Assembly (NCBI GenBank): GCA_023301335.1
Contig: JALZVA010000121.1
Coordinates: 1-16,411 of the forward strand
DNA: 16,411 nucleotides
Origin: Akkermansiaceae bacterium
GTDB lineage: Bacteria; Verrucomicrobiota; Verrucomicrobiia; Verrucomicrobiales; Akkermansiaceae
Direction of reading: 5' to 3'
Positions 1 to 7,548 of the stretch are shown piece by piece. The notes under the pieces are model-generated. The model had not been told where the DNA came from. It ran no database searches and saw only the letters and a list, made by a program, of their open reading frames with translations. Positions within the stretch are counted from its first letter, which is position 1. Each line of letters opens with the position of its first letter. The translations under genes and the position numbers were made by a program.

Positions 1-18
1 TGGAAGCTGCCCTAGGCT

Positions 19-1686
19 CTATTTTTTCCAAGAATCTTTCAGCCCCACTGTCTTATTAAAGACAAGCTTACCGCCCTTTTCATGGTCTATTAAGTCGGCA
101 CAGAAGTAGCCAATACGCTCAAACTGGCAATGGTACCCTGGCTCTACTTCAGCGAGCATAGGTTCAACCTTTGCCTGCTTAATGCTCAAAGAATTGGGAT
201 TGATACAGGCTCTGAAGCCATCTTCATGCGCATCTGGGTTCTCCTCTGTGAAAAGACGGTCATAGATACGGACCTCAGCATCTTCTCCGTGAGCCATACT
301 TACCCAGTGGATTGCAGCCTTACACTTAATCCCCTCAGGAGCATTCTTTCCTACCGTGTCTGGTATATACTCACAGAGTAGCTCTGTGATATTCCCATCG
401 GCGTCTTTTTCGACCCCATTACAGGTGATGATATAGCCACCTCTGAGTCTTACTGATCTCCCCACACCGAGACGGAAAAACTTCTTCGGAGGATCTTCCA
501 TAAAGTCATCACGCTCAATGAACAAATGCTTTCCTAGGGACACCTGACGGGAACCTGCAGACGCATCTTCAGGGTTATTCACCACCGCCATTTCCTCTAC
601 ACGGTCTGCATCCCAGTTGGTCAGCGTCACTTTGATAGGATCAAGCACGGTCATTCTTCTGTCGGCAATTTTATTAAGCTGCTGCCTGATCTCGAACTCT
701 AACACAGACATGTCAGTCATTCCCTTAAACTTCGTCACTCCTAATTTATGGCAGAAATTACGGATCGACTCTGCTGTGTAACCACGTCGGCGTAATCCAG
801 AGATCGTTAATAAGCGTGGGTCATCCCATCCAGAAACTACGCCATCTGTGACCAGCTCTAAAACCTTACGCTTACTCATCACTGTGTAGTTAAGGTTCAA
901 TCGAGAAAACTCAATTTGACGTGGTGCGGAGGGCACAGGGCAGTGCTCGATTGTCCATTCGTAGAACGGGCGATGCTCTTCAAACTCAAGCGTGCATAAG
1001 GAATGGGTGATCCCCTCCTTGGCATCCTCCAAAGGATGCGCAAAGTCATACATGGGGTAAATTTTCCACGTGTCCCCGGTGTGGTGGTGCGTCTCATGAA
1101 GTACACGGTAGAGAACAGGGTCACGCATATTCATGTTTGAAGAACTCATGTCGATCTTCGCGCGAAGGATGGCCTCACCTTCTTCAAAATCCCCGTTTTT
1201 CATTTTCTCAAAGAGGGCAAGATTTTCTTCCGCCGAGGTGTCACGCTGTGGGCTATTAATCCCAGGTGTATTCACATTCCCACGGTTCTTACGCACCTCA
1301 TCCACGCTTTGTAAATCCACATAAGCTTTTCCCTGTTTAATCAAATCAACTGCGCAAGTGTAGAAAAAATCAAAGTAATCGCTGGCGAAGTACAGGTGCT
1401 CTCCCCAATCAAAGCCTAACCACTCCACATCCTTCTTAATACTCTCCACATATTCCACATCCTCTTTTGCGGGATTGGTGTCATCAAACCTAAGGTGGCA
1501 GCGTGCGCCCGAGGCAGCATTCTCCTCAGCGATACCAAAACTCAGGCAAATCGCCTTCGCGTGACCAATGTGTAGATACCCATTCGGCTCAGGAGGAAAG
1601 CGTGTGATCGTGGTTTCATGTTTCCCCGTGGCTAAATCCTCAGCAATAATCTCACGGATAAAATCTTTCTTTCCTTCTTCGCTCAT
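19..1686 (-). CDS. glnS: Glutaminyl-tRNA synthetase (glutamine--tRNA ligase)
   Basis: This cytosolic class I aminoacyl-tRNA synthetase charges tRNA-Gln with glutamine using ATP. From the ATG at 1686 the protein is 555 residues, close to E. coli GlnRS. The Rossmann signature FPPEPNGYLHIGHAKA lies near residues 30-45 (HIGH 39-42). The second signature, VMSKRK, is at 269-274. After it come the C-terminal beta-barrel anticodon-binding domains, roughly 340-555. There is no C-terminal YqeY-like fusion. The frame stays open another 22 codons upstream to 1752, but that extension is Arg/Trp-rich and unlike the family, so MSEEGKK is the better start. No Shine-Dalgarno sequence sits at normal spacing; a GGAG lies about 20 nt upstream inside a leader hairpin. 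The gene diverges from dnaB. Direct GlnRS charging implies that the indirect GatCAB route is not essential for tRNA-Gln here, which is an inference. Confidence 0.97.
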   Translation of the reverse strand: MSEEGKKDFIREIIAEDLATGKHETTITRFPPEPNGYLHIGHAKAICLSFGIAEENAASGARCHLRFDDTNPAKEDVEYVESIKKDVEWLGFDWGEHLYFASDYFDFFYTCAVDLIKQGKAYVDLQSVDEVRKNRGNVNTPGINSPQRDTSAEENLALFEKMKNGDFEEGEAILRAKIDMSSSNMNMRDPVLYRVLHETHHHTGDTWKIYPMYDFAHPLEDAKEGITHSLCTLEFEEHRPFYEWTIEHCPVPSAPRQIEFSRLNLNYTVMSKRKVLELVTDGVVSGWDDPRLLTISGLRRRGYTAESIRNFCHKLGVTKFKGMTDMSVLEFEIRQQLNKIADRRMTVLDPIKVTLTNWDADRVEEMAVVNNPEDASAGSRQVSLGKHLFIERDDFMEDPPKKFFRLGVGRSVRLRGGYIITCNGVEKDADGNITELLCEYIPDTVGKNAPEGIKCKAAIHWVSMAHGEDAEVRIYDRLFTEENPDAHEDGFRACINPNSLSIKQAKVEPMLAEVEPGYHCQFERIGYFCADLIDHEKGGKLVFNKTVGLKDSWKK

Positions 1687-1693
1687 AATAAAT

Positions 1694-1729
1694 GGTGCTA
1701 GCGAGGCTCTCCGCCAGCACCTTTTTCTT
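1694..1729 (-). promoter_or_regulatory. Stable hairpin in the glnS 5' leader; on the + strand it resembles an intrinsic terminator
   Basis: GGTGCT (1694-1699) pairs with AGCACC (1716-1721). After one A/C mismatch, GCG (1701-1703) pairs with CGC (1712-1714), leaving an 8-nt loop. In glnS mRNA the 3' arm ends seven bases before the start codon, and the loop region holds the only GGAG in the leader. Read on the + strand, the same stem is followed by TTTTTCTT (1722-1729), the form of a Rho-independent terminator. It would stop antisense transcription leaving glnS before dnaB. Which strand matters is not decided by the sequence. Confidence 0.5.
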
Positions 1730-1745
1730 AGTGCGTAGGAGAGCC
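1705..1745. repeat. 8-bp inverted repeat overlapping the glnS leader hairpin loop
   Basis: GGCTCTCC at 1705-1712 is exactly complementary to GGAGAGCC at 1738-1745, with 25 nt between them. The inner copy covers the loop and part of the stem of the 1694-1721 hairpin. The two structures are therefore either alternatives or a loop-upstream (pseudoknot-like) interaction. In glnS mRNA the upstream arm would mask the GGAG. Confidence 0.45.
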
Positions 1746-1759
1746 AATGCAAGACTGAA

Positions 1760-1787
1760 TTGAGAATTTTGGATCGCGTGTTATTAA
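1760..1787 (+). promoter_or_regulatory. Candidate sigma70-type promoter for dnaB
   Basis: TTGAGA (1760-1765, five of six consensus bases) is followed after 16 bp by TATTAA (1782-1787, four of six). The predicted start near 1794 would give a leader of about 90 nt before the dnaB ATG at 1887. This rests on hexamer match only. Confidence 0.35.
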
Positions 1788-1886
1788 CATATTCACAATG
1801 TTTTGAAGTTTTTTGGAACTCGTGTTTTTGGATTCTTGTCTTCTCTCTTGAAGCTGCTTAGTCTGCCTCTCCAACGCCTATCGACC

Positions 1887-3317
1887 ATGTCTGCCAACAC
1901 TTCTAATAAGCCTAAAATCACTCGCGAAGAAATTTCTCTTCAAAAAGCGCAAGAACTTGAAGCTTCAAGCCTGCGTTCGCTTCCAAATGCAGTTGGCCCA
2001 GAGAAGAGTATCCTCAGTTCGATGCTCCAAGACCCAGCTAATTACATTGGTTTAGCAGAGGAAAAAGGGCTGGTTCGAGATATTTTCTACAACCCCTCCC
2101 ACGGTGAACTCTATGACCTGATCCGTGAAATGCAGGATAAAAACGAGAGTGTCGAACTCGTCGGGTTAAACCAAAAGCTCATGGACAGAGGGCTGCTCGA
2201 TAAAATTGGCGGTACGTCCTACCTCACGGAGATTTACTCATACTCCACCACGCCTGCCCACTTCGAGCACCACCTCGATATTGTGAAGCAGAAGCACATT
2301 CTCCGCTCGATCATCTCTAAATGCTCCGAAGCGATCAATCGTGCCTATGAAGATCAGGAAGAGGTCGCCTCCCTACTCGATGAAGTAGAGCAAAATGTCT
2401 TTGCGATCCGAGAAGGTGCAGAGGAGGAAACTGAAGCTTCACTCCAAACCAATGTGCAGGCAGTGATGGAGGACCTCCAGCAACTTATCCTTAATGGTGA
2501 TCAGCCGCTTGGGATCGGGACAGGATACAAAATCTTAGACTCCATGTCAGGAGGTCTCAAAGGAGGGGAAATGTTCGTCGTCGCCGCACGTCCATCGATG
2601 GGTAAGACCTCTTTCATGATGAACATTGTCGAGGACATCTGCCTCACTCAAGACCTCCCTACCATGGTGTTTTCCTGTGAGATGACTTCTAAGCAAATTG
2701 TCCAACGTCTGCTCTTTGCAAGAGCGCGGTTTGAGATCGTTAAACTTAAAACTGGGAAACCCAGTAAAGATGACCTCCGTAGGATTAAAGCTGCTGCCGA
2801 GGAGGTCGCAGCGTCCAAGCTCTTCATCGATGACACGGCGGGGATATCCATTTCCGAATTAAGAGCAAAAGCTCGCCGTAAGAAAAAAGACGAAGACATC
2901 CAACTGATCGCCATCGATTACCTTCAGTTGATGCGCTCTACCTCAAAACAGGCGCAGAACTCACGTGAACGAGAAATTGCAGAAATTTCAGCTGGCCTCA
3001 AAGGTCTCGCAAAAGAACTCAATGTCCCGATCCTTGTGCTCGCTCAGTTGAACCGTGGACCAGAAAGCAGAACTGGTGGTGCTCCAAGGATGTCAGATTT
3101 ACGTGAATCGGGATCGATCGAGCAAGATGCAGATATGGTCGGCCTTCTCTACCGTAGTGCTTACTACGCAGACAGTGAAGAAGAACGCCAAGAGGCAGAT
3201 GGAGTTGCCGCTCTTAATCTGGCTAAAAACCGTAACGGAGCCACGGGAGAAATCCCGCTGACCTTCATTAAAGGGCTCATGCGCTTCGAGAATAGTGAGA
3301 GACGTATTGAAGATTAG
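1887..3317 (+). CDS. dnaB: Replicative DNA helicase DnaB
   Basis: This is the hexameric 5'-3' helicase that unwinds DNA at the replication fork and recruits primase. From the ATG at 1887 the protein is 476 residues. A short charged N-terminus precedes the DnaB N-terminal domain (about 30-135), then a linker helix, then the RecA-like motor (about 200-470). Walker A is ARPSMGKTS (234-242), Walker B is LIAIDYLQL (340-348), and the family-typical LRESGSIEQDAD stretch is at 405-416. No intein is visible; DnaB genes often carry one. The frame is open upstream to a TTG at 1803, but those 28 residues are hydrophobic and atypical, so the ATG is preferred. No Shine-Dalgarno sequence precedes it. The TAG stop (3315-3317) overlaps the stop of convergent mnmA (3314-3316). 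Confidence 0.97.
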   Translation: MSANTSNKPKITREEISLQKAQELEASSLRSLPNAVGPEKSILSSMLQDPANYIGLAEEKGLVRDIFYNPSHGELYDLIREMQDKNESVELVGLNQKLMDRGLLDKIGGTSYLTEIYSYSTTPAHFEHHLDIVKQKHILRSIISKCSEAINRAYEDQEEVASLLDEVEQNVFAIREGAEEETEASLQTNVQAVMEDLQQLILNGDQPLGIGTGYKILDSMSGGLKGGEMFVVAARPSMGKTSFMMNIVEDICLTQDLPTMVFSCEMTSKQIVQRLLFARARFEIVKLKTGKPSKDDLRRIKAAAEEVAASKLFIDDTAGISISELRAKARRKKKDEDIQLIAIDYLQLMRSTSKQAQNSREREIAEISAGLKGLAKELNVPILVLAQLNRGPESRTGGAPRMSDLRESGSIEQDADMVGLLYRSAYYADSEEERQEADGVAALNLAKNRNGATGEIPLTFIKGLMRFENSERRIED

Positions 3318-4393
3318 CCAATTTGTTCAAACACACCTCCGCCTAACAGCTCGCCTTGTTCATAGAAGGCGCAGATCTGTCCGGGTGTAAGCGCACGTTG
3401 CTCTTTCGCAAAAGTCACTTTCAACTTTCCTTCTTCCAGAGGCTCTACCTCTACCTTTTCGCCTTGTGCTCTATAGCGTGGCTGGGCCTCTATAGTTCTT
3501 ATCGAGTCCACAGGTTTATTGACCCAGGAAAGTGAGCCAACCACGCAGTTACGTGTGTAGAGTCCACGTGTGCTCGTTTCCTCAAAGCCCACTATAAGTT
3601 GATTTTTGTCACTATTTTTCCCTACGACTACAAATGCGACGCCTTCTTTTGGAGATGCAACACCGTGGCCTTTTCTCTGGCCGAGGGTATAAAGATGTAA
3701 CCCTTTGTGCTGTCCTCTCACTTTCCCAGAGACATCGATAATGTCTCCTGGACTATCCGGCACGTAATGCCTGAGGAAATCTGACATTTTCACATTTCCA
3801 ATAAAGCAGATGCCTTGTGAATCTTTTTTCTTCGCCGTTGGCAGATCAAACGCTTCCGCACTTTTTCTCACCTCAGGTTTCAGCATTTCTCCTACAGGAA
3901 ATAAGGCATGCTTTGCTTGATGCTGCTGCATGAGCGACAAGAAATAGCTTTGATCTTTGTTCGGGTCAGCACCTCGGATAATTGACACCGATCCATCTGC
4001 CATTTCTCGCCTGCGTGCATAATGTCCCGTTGCCACATACTCGAAGCCCTGCTCCAAAGCGTAATCAAGAAACACGCCGAACTTCATTTCACGGTTACAG
4101 TAAACATCTGGATTCGGAGTGATCCCACTTCGGTATCCCTCTAACAGGTAATCGACAATCCTCTCTTGGTACTGAGTGATGAGGTCCACCACACGAAACT
4201 CTATCCCTAATTTCTCTGCTACCGCATGGGCATCATTCACATCCTCTTCCCATGGGCAGTCGCCTGGTAAGCCATCGGCATTGATCCAATTTTTCATGTA
4301 TGCCCCCACCACTTCATGCCCCTGCTCTAGCATTAATGCTGCAGCGACACTTGAGTCTACCCCTCCTGAAAGCCCAACCAAAACTTTTGCCAT
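3314..4393 (-). CDS. mnmA: tRNA-specific 2-thiouridylase MnmA
   Basis: MnmA makes 2-thiouridine at wobble position 34 of tRNA-Lys, tRNA-Glu and tRNA-Gln, adenylating U34 with ATP and accepting persulfide sulfur from a relay. The protein is 359 residues, normal for the family. The PP-loop LSGGVDSS is at residues 8-15. The catalytic cysteine pair matches Cys99 (NPDVYCNREMKFG) and Cys196 (GICFIG). ATGHYAR is at 121-127 and YTLGQRKG at 235-242, followed by the C-terminal beta-barrel. The ATG at 4393 is preferred over an in-frame TTG at 4399 because MAKVLVGLSGG is the normal family N-terminus. The gene stands alone between convergent dnaB and the esterase, with 85 bp upstream in which I see no good promoter. 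Its substrate tRNA-Gln is also the substrate of nearby glnS, although no operon links them. Confidence 0.97.
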   Translation of the reverse strand: MAKVLVGLSGGVDSSVAAALMLEQGHEVVGAYMKNWINADGLPGDCPWEEDVNDAHAVAEKLGIEFRVVDLITQYQERIVDYLLEGYRSGITPNPDVYCNREMKFGVFLDYALEQGFEYVATGHYARRREMADGSVSIIRGADPNKDQSYFLSLMQQHQAKHALFPVGEMLKPEVRKSAEAFDLPTAKKKDSQGICFIGNVKMSDFLRHYVPDSPGDIIDVSGKVRGQHKGLHLYTLGQRKGHGVASPKEGVAFVVVGKNSDKNQLIVGFEETSTRGLYTRNCVVGSLSWVNKPVDSIRTIEAQPRYRAQGEKVEVEPLEEGKLKVTFAKEQRALTPGQICAFYEQGELLGGGVFEQIG

Positions 4394-4478
4394 GCCCAAT
4401 GAAGTAATTCAGTTTCTGTAAGTATTCAAGCACCTTTGCTCGATTATCCCCACCTATCCAGCACCATTAGAAATCGAT

Positions 4479-5411
4479 TTATTCTTTCTCTTGAGCTTTA
4501 AGAAATTGAGCAAAGAGTTTTGGCCATGCATTCGCTGGGTGCTCTGCCTCTGTCTTTCCACGCTGCGCCAGACCAAAGCCATGCTTTTCACCCTCAAAAA
4601 TGTGAAGTTCAGTATCGCCTCCCGCTTTTTTCCAAGCTTCTGCTAGATTGATAGAAAGCTGAGCATCAACGGGGTCACCACGGTCATGCGCGATGAATAA
4701 GCGTGGGACATTTTTCTGCACATTCAATTCTGGAGAAGCTAGGCGAACTAGCTCAGGACTAGGGTCTAAACCTAACAAAGATTTTTTTGATCCCTTGTGA
4801 GTTGTCGGAGCTAACATTGAGGCCACTGGGTATATCAACGCTACGAAGGCTGGTTTCACAGTAAAATCTGATGCTGTCTCATGCTCGAATTTCTTATCAT
4901 AAAGGGTGCCACATAGAGAAGCGAGGTGCCCACCTGCGGAAAATCCCATTACGCCCACTTGCTCAGGGTCAAATCCATAAGTTTCAGCAGACTCCTTAGC
5001 CATCTTTATCGCCTGTCTAGCATCGAGTAAGGGCCCTGGAAATTGATATGCTTTCTGCTTACCATTCGTGACGCGGTAACACGCCACGAAGCAAGTCACC
5101 CCCTGTGCGGCAAAGTGTTTCGCTACTACATCACCTTCATGCTGATGTGCTAGAAAACTATATCCCCCACCCGGTAAAATCACCATTGCCTTCTTTGTGG
5201 GCATCCCCTTTGCTGGAAAGATACGCATGAATGGTTCACTTATATTTGTTATACGTCTCGCATCAATTTTTGTAAAATCTTTGTGTTGATAAGCTTTAGG
5301 GAACGAGGGAACGCTCTCAGCCCACAGTTTCACCTCCTTTATCTTAGCTTTATTTTCTGCACCGAGTGGACTTGCCAACAAGAACAGACTAAGCATAGTC
5401 ATTATTTTCAT
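4479..5411 (-). CDS. Secreted alpha/beta-hydrolase, acetylxylan-esterase/carboxylesterase-like
   Basis: This 310-residue enzyme has a predicted signal peptide (residues 1-18, cleavage near PLGA/EN), so it should act in the periplasm or outside the cell. The fold is alpha/beta-hydrolase. The oxyanion-hole motif GGGYS is at 81-85, the nucleophile elbow GFSAGGH at 156-162 with Ser158, the acid is probably in AHDRGDPV (Asp243 or Asp246), and the base is His277 in KHGFG. This pattern matches the esterase group annotated as acetylxylan esterase or BD-FAE-like, which remove acetyl or feruloyl groups from plant or algal polysaccharides; the true substrate is unknown. Its ATG overlaps the TGA of the upstream aldo/keto reductase (ATGA, 5408-5411), suggesting translational coupling. 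Ser, His and an acidic residue are all present, so it should be active. Confidence 0.85.
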   Translation of the reverse strand: MKIMTMLSLFLLASPLGAENKAKIKEVKLWAESVPSFPKAYQHKDFTKIDARRITNISEPFMRIFPAKGMPTKKAMVILPGGGYSFLAHQHEGDVVAKHFAAQGVTCFVACYRVTNGKQKAYQFPGPLLDARQAIKMAKESAETYGFDPEQVGVMGFSAGGHLASLCGTLYDKKFEHETASDFTVKPAFVALIYPVASMLAPTTHKGSKKSLLGLDPSPELVRLASPELNVQKNVPRLFIAHDRGDPVDAQLSINLAEAWKKAGGDTELHIFEGEKHGFGLAQRGKTEAEHPANAWPKLFAQFLKAQEKE

Positions 5412-6406
5412 ACTTTTATAAAACTGGAATTGATTCTGGTCATTTCCTCAGCTGAGAAATCTAAATTTTTTAAACACTGAAGGTTTTCCTTTAGTTGTTC
5501 AATACTACTCGCACCAATTAGTGTTGAGGTCACTGTAGGGTTTGCCAAGGTCCATGCCAATGCCATCTGAGCCAAGCTTTGCCCTCTAGCCTCAGCAATC
5601 GGCAGAAGATTGCGTATTTGCCCTATATTGCCTTTCACTTCTGATTCTTTTAAGAATCCGCTCGATTTACCCGCTCGGGAATTACTTGGGATTCCTTCTA
5701 AGTAACGGTTAGTAAGCTGCCCTTGAGCAAGTGGTGAGTAGGTGATGCAGCCGACTCCATGTGTATCCAGCACTTCTGTTAAGCCATTTTCTATACTCCT
5801 ATCTAGTAGCGAATAACGCGGCTGGTGAATCAGGCACGGGGTGTCCATCTCTTGAAGTATCCGAAAGGCTTCAGCAGCTTGATCTGCAGGATAGTTAGAA
5901 ATCCCTGCGTAGAGTGCCTTGCCTTGTTGCACCGCAGTGGCAAGAGCACCCATAGATTCTTCTAGAGGCGTATCTGGATCTGGTCGATGGTGATAAAAAA
6001 TATCCACATGATCCATCTGCATTCTCTGCAAGGACTGCTCTAAGGAATTGAGTATATATTTACGTGATCCCCATTCTCCGTAAGGTCCGTCCCACATTAG
6101 GTAGCCCGCCTTGGTAGAAATCACTAGCTCATGTCGATGCGCAGTAAAGTCCTGCTTAAATAGTTTTCCAAAATTAGACTCTGCTGAACCTGAAGGAGGT
6201 CCATAGTTATTGGCTAAATCAAAGTGCGTGATACCTGCATCGAATGCTCCTCTTAAAATCGATTGCGCCGTCGATTGGTCGTCAACATCTCCAAAATTAT
6301 GCCAAAGTCCTAAGGAAATAACTGGGAGTTTTAATCCACTTTTTCCTGATCTTCGGTATTTCATGCGGCCGTCATAACGGTCTAAATCAAATGGGTAAGC
6401 TGTCAT
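5408..6406 (-). CDS. yghZ: Aldo/keto reductase, YghZ/L-glyceraldehyde-3-phosphate reductase-like
   Basis: This 332-residue cytosolic NADPH-dependent aldo/keto reductase closely resembles E. coli YghZ (Gpr), which reduces L-glyceraldehyde 3-phosphate and detoxifies methylglyoxal. The opening RYDGRMKYRRSGKSGLKLP, followed by SLGLWHNFGD, is the family signature. The catalytic tetrad is Asp63 and Tyr68 (HFDLANNYGP), Lys99 (ISTKAGY) and His140 (FYHHRPD). The C-terminal coenzyme-binding segment with STLIGAS lies near 294-300. The N-terminus lines up with E. coli YghZ, including the DRY-like start before MKYR, which supports the ATG at 6406 over the internal Met15. It is the first gene of a two-gene operon with the secreted esterase. 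No Shine-Dalgarno sequence is visible. The physiological substrate is not shown by the sequence. Confidence 0.92.
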   Translation of the reverse strand: MTAYPFDLDRYDGRMKYRRSGKSGLKLPVISLGLWHNFGDVDDQSTAQSILRGAFDAGITHFDLANNYGPPSGSAESNFGKLFKQDFTAHRHELVISTKAGYLMWDGPYGEWGSRKYILNSLEQSLQRMQMDHVDIFYHHRPDPDTPLEESMGALATAVQQGKALYAGISNYPADQAAEAFRILQEMDTPCLIHQPRYSLLDRSIENGLTEVLDTHGVGCITYSPLAQGQLTNRYLEGIPSNSRAGKSSGFLKESEVKGNIGQIRNLLPIAEARGQSLAQMALAWTLANPTVTSTLIGASSIEQLKENLQCLKNLDFSAEEMTRINSSFIKV

Positions 6407-6429
6407 TGTAGAATTATTTATTCCCTTTA

Positions 6430-6457
6430 TTTATACACCATTTTTTCCCTACAGCAA
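6430..6457 (-). promoter_or_regulatory. Candidate promoter for the reductase-esterase operon
   Basis: On the minus strand, TTGCTG (6452-6457) lies 16 bp before TATAAA (6430-6435). The -10 is good and the -35 weak. The ATG at 6406 would have a leader of about 15-18 nt. It lies back to back with the DUF2891 promoter. Confidence 0.35.
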
Positions 6458-6467
6458 GGGCAACTAC

Positions 6468-6476
6468 TGTTATAAT
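6468..6476 (+). promoter_or_regulatory. Extended -10 promoter for the DUF2891 gene
   Basis: TGTTATAAT (6468-6476) is a perfect TGn-TATAAT extended -10 element. It needs no good -35, and none is seen. A start near 6483 gives a leader of roughly 48 nt to the ATG at 6531. It is the best consensus promoter in the window. Confidence 0.6.
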
Positions 6477-6530
6477 TTGCGCCCTATTCATTTGATTTCC
6501 CCTCACATCTCCTCAATACTCTACAGCGTG

Positions 6531-7547
6531 ATGGCCCGAGTAAATAACGCACTAGCAGAAAAAATAGCACACTTAGCACTATCAGGTTTAGAGCGTGAGT
6601 TTCCTAATAAGCCAGGAGTGGTCATGGAGGACTTAACGGATGTCAAACGCCCTAAGGAACTCTACCCAGTTTTCTATGGCCATTACGACTGGCACTCCTC
6701 TGTGCATGCACATTGGAGTTTAGTGCGATTACTCCGTGTGCTTCCACAGCTTTCCTCTGCAGAAAAAATCCGTGCTGCTTTAGACAGAAAATTTAACTCT
6801 GATGCCCTTCAGGCAGAGGCCGATCATTTAGAGAACAACCCCAGTTTTGAGCGCATGTATGGCTGGGCATGGGCACTGCGCTTAGGGATGGAGCTAAGAG
6901 AGCTAAACGGAGCTGAGGTGTGGTGCTCAGGGTACGCAGGGATCGAACAAGCCATTGTTAAACATGCGAAAAATTATCTGCCTAAGCTAGAGTGGCCCGT
7001 CCGCTGCGGCTTCCACCCCGAGTCTTCCTTTCCTATCTCTCAAATGCTCGACTGGGCACGTGCGACAGGTGACAGTGACTTTGAAAAATTACTCTGCGAA
7101 CGTGCTCTCACTTTTTACCAGAAAGACACAAACTACCCCATTGCCTATGAGCCTAGCGGCAATGACTTTTTCTCCTCTGGTTTGAATGAGGCAAATCTGA
7201 TGCGCCGCGTCTTGTCTGAACCTGAGTTTCAAAATTGGTTCACTTCCTTTCTACCTCAGCTAAGCAATGGCGAAGCAGGAAACTTACTGCAACCCGTCAC
7301 TGTGCACACTCTCGATGATGGACATTTAGTGCACCTCGTTGGACTTAACCTCAGCAGAGCATGGGCTATGCGTAGCATCGCTCAAAACCTAACAAGCGTA
7401 GCAAAAGAGCAACTTCTCAATGCTGCGCAGCTTCACGAACAAGCGGGATTAAAACAGATGGAAAGCGGTAGCTATGAAGGCGAGCATTGGTTAGGCACCT
7501 TTGCCCTCTATCTGATGACAGATGCCGACAGTCATGTGTCGCTCTAA
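6531..7547 (+). CDS. DUF2891 family protein (predicted all-helical, function unknown)
   Basis: This 338-residue protein has no signal peptide. I recognise the DUF2891 family by its ordered conserved blocks: FYGHYDWHSSVHAHW (48-62), MYGWAWALRLGMEL (109-122), CGFHPESSFPISQMLDWA (159-176), YEPSGNDFFSSGLNEANLMR (206-225), HLVGLNLSRAWAMR (268-281) and EHWLGTFALYLMTD (318-331). Repeating helix pairs with conserved His, Trp, Asp and Glu in the turns suggest an alpha/alpha-barrel like those of glycosidases or epimerases. No function is established that I know of. The ATG at 6531 is preferred over an in-frame TTG at 6477, because the upstream residues are not conserved in character and 6477 falls within a few bases of the predicted transcription start. 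The gene diverges from the reductase-esterase pair, and its stop lies one base from the convergent pxpA stop, so read-through antisense is likely. Confidence 0.85.
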   Translation: MARVNNALAEKIAHLALSGLEREFPNKPGVVMEDLTDVKRPKELYPVFYGHYDWHSSVHAHWSLVRLLRVLPQLSSAEKIRAALDRKFNSDALQAEADHLENNPSFERMYGWAWALRLGMELRELNGAEVWCSGYAGIEQAIVKHAKNYLPKLEWPVRCGFHPESSFPISQMLDWARATGDSDFEKLLCERALTFYQKDTNYPIAYEPSGNDFFSSGLNEANLMRRVLSEPEFQNWFTSFLPQLSNGEAGNLLQPVTVHTLDDGHLVHLVGLNLSRAWAMRSIAQNLTSVAKEQLLNAAQLHEQAGLKQMESGSYEGEHWLGTFALYLMTDADSHVSL

Positions 7548-7548
7548 A

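Noticed and set aside
130..381. 83-codon plus-strand open frame inside glnS
   Set aside because: It is antisense to GlnRS, which is unambiguous over the same bases.
1687..1752. 22-residue upstream extension of GlnRS
   Set aside because: Its residues come from the leader hairpin and are unlike GlnRS; MSEEGKKDFI places the HIGH motif at the usual position.
1803..1886. TTG-initiated upstream extension of dnaB
   Set aside because: The 28 added residues are hydrophobic and unlike any DnaB N-terminus; the ATG at 1887 gives a normal length.
4394..4478. mnmA promoter in the gap upstream
   Set aside because: A GATAAT exists on the minus strand but has no -35 at 16-18 bp and no extended -10, so it is too weak to call.
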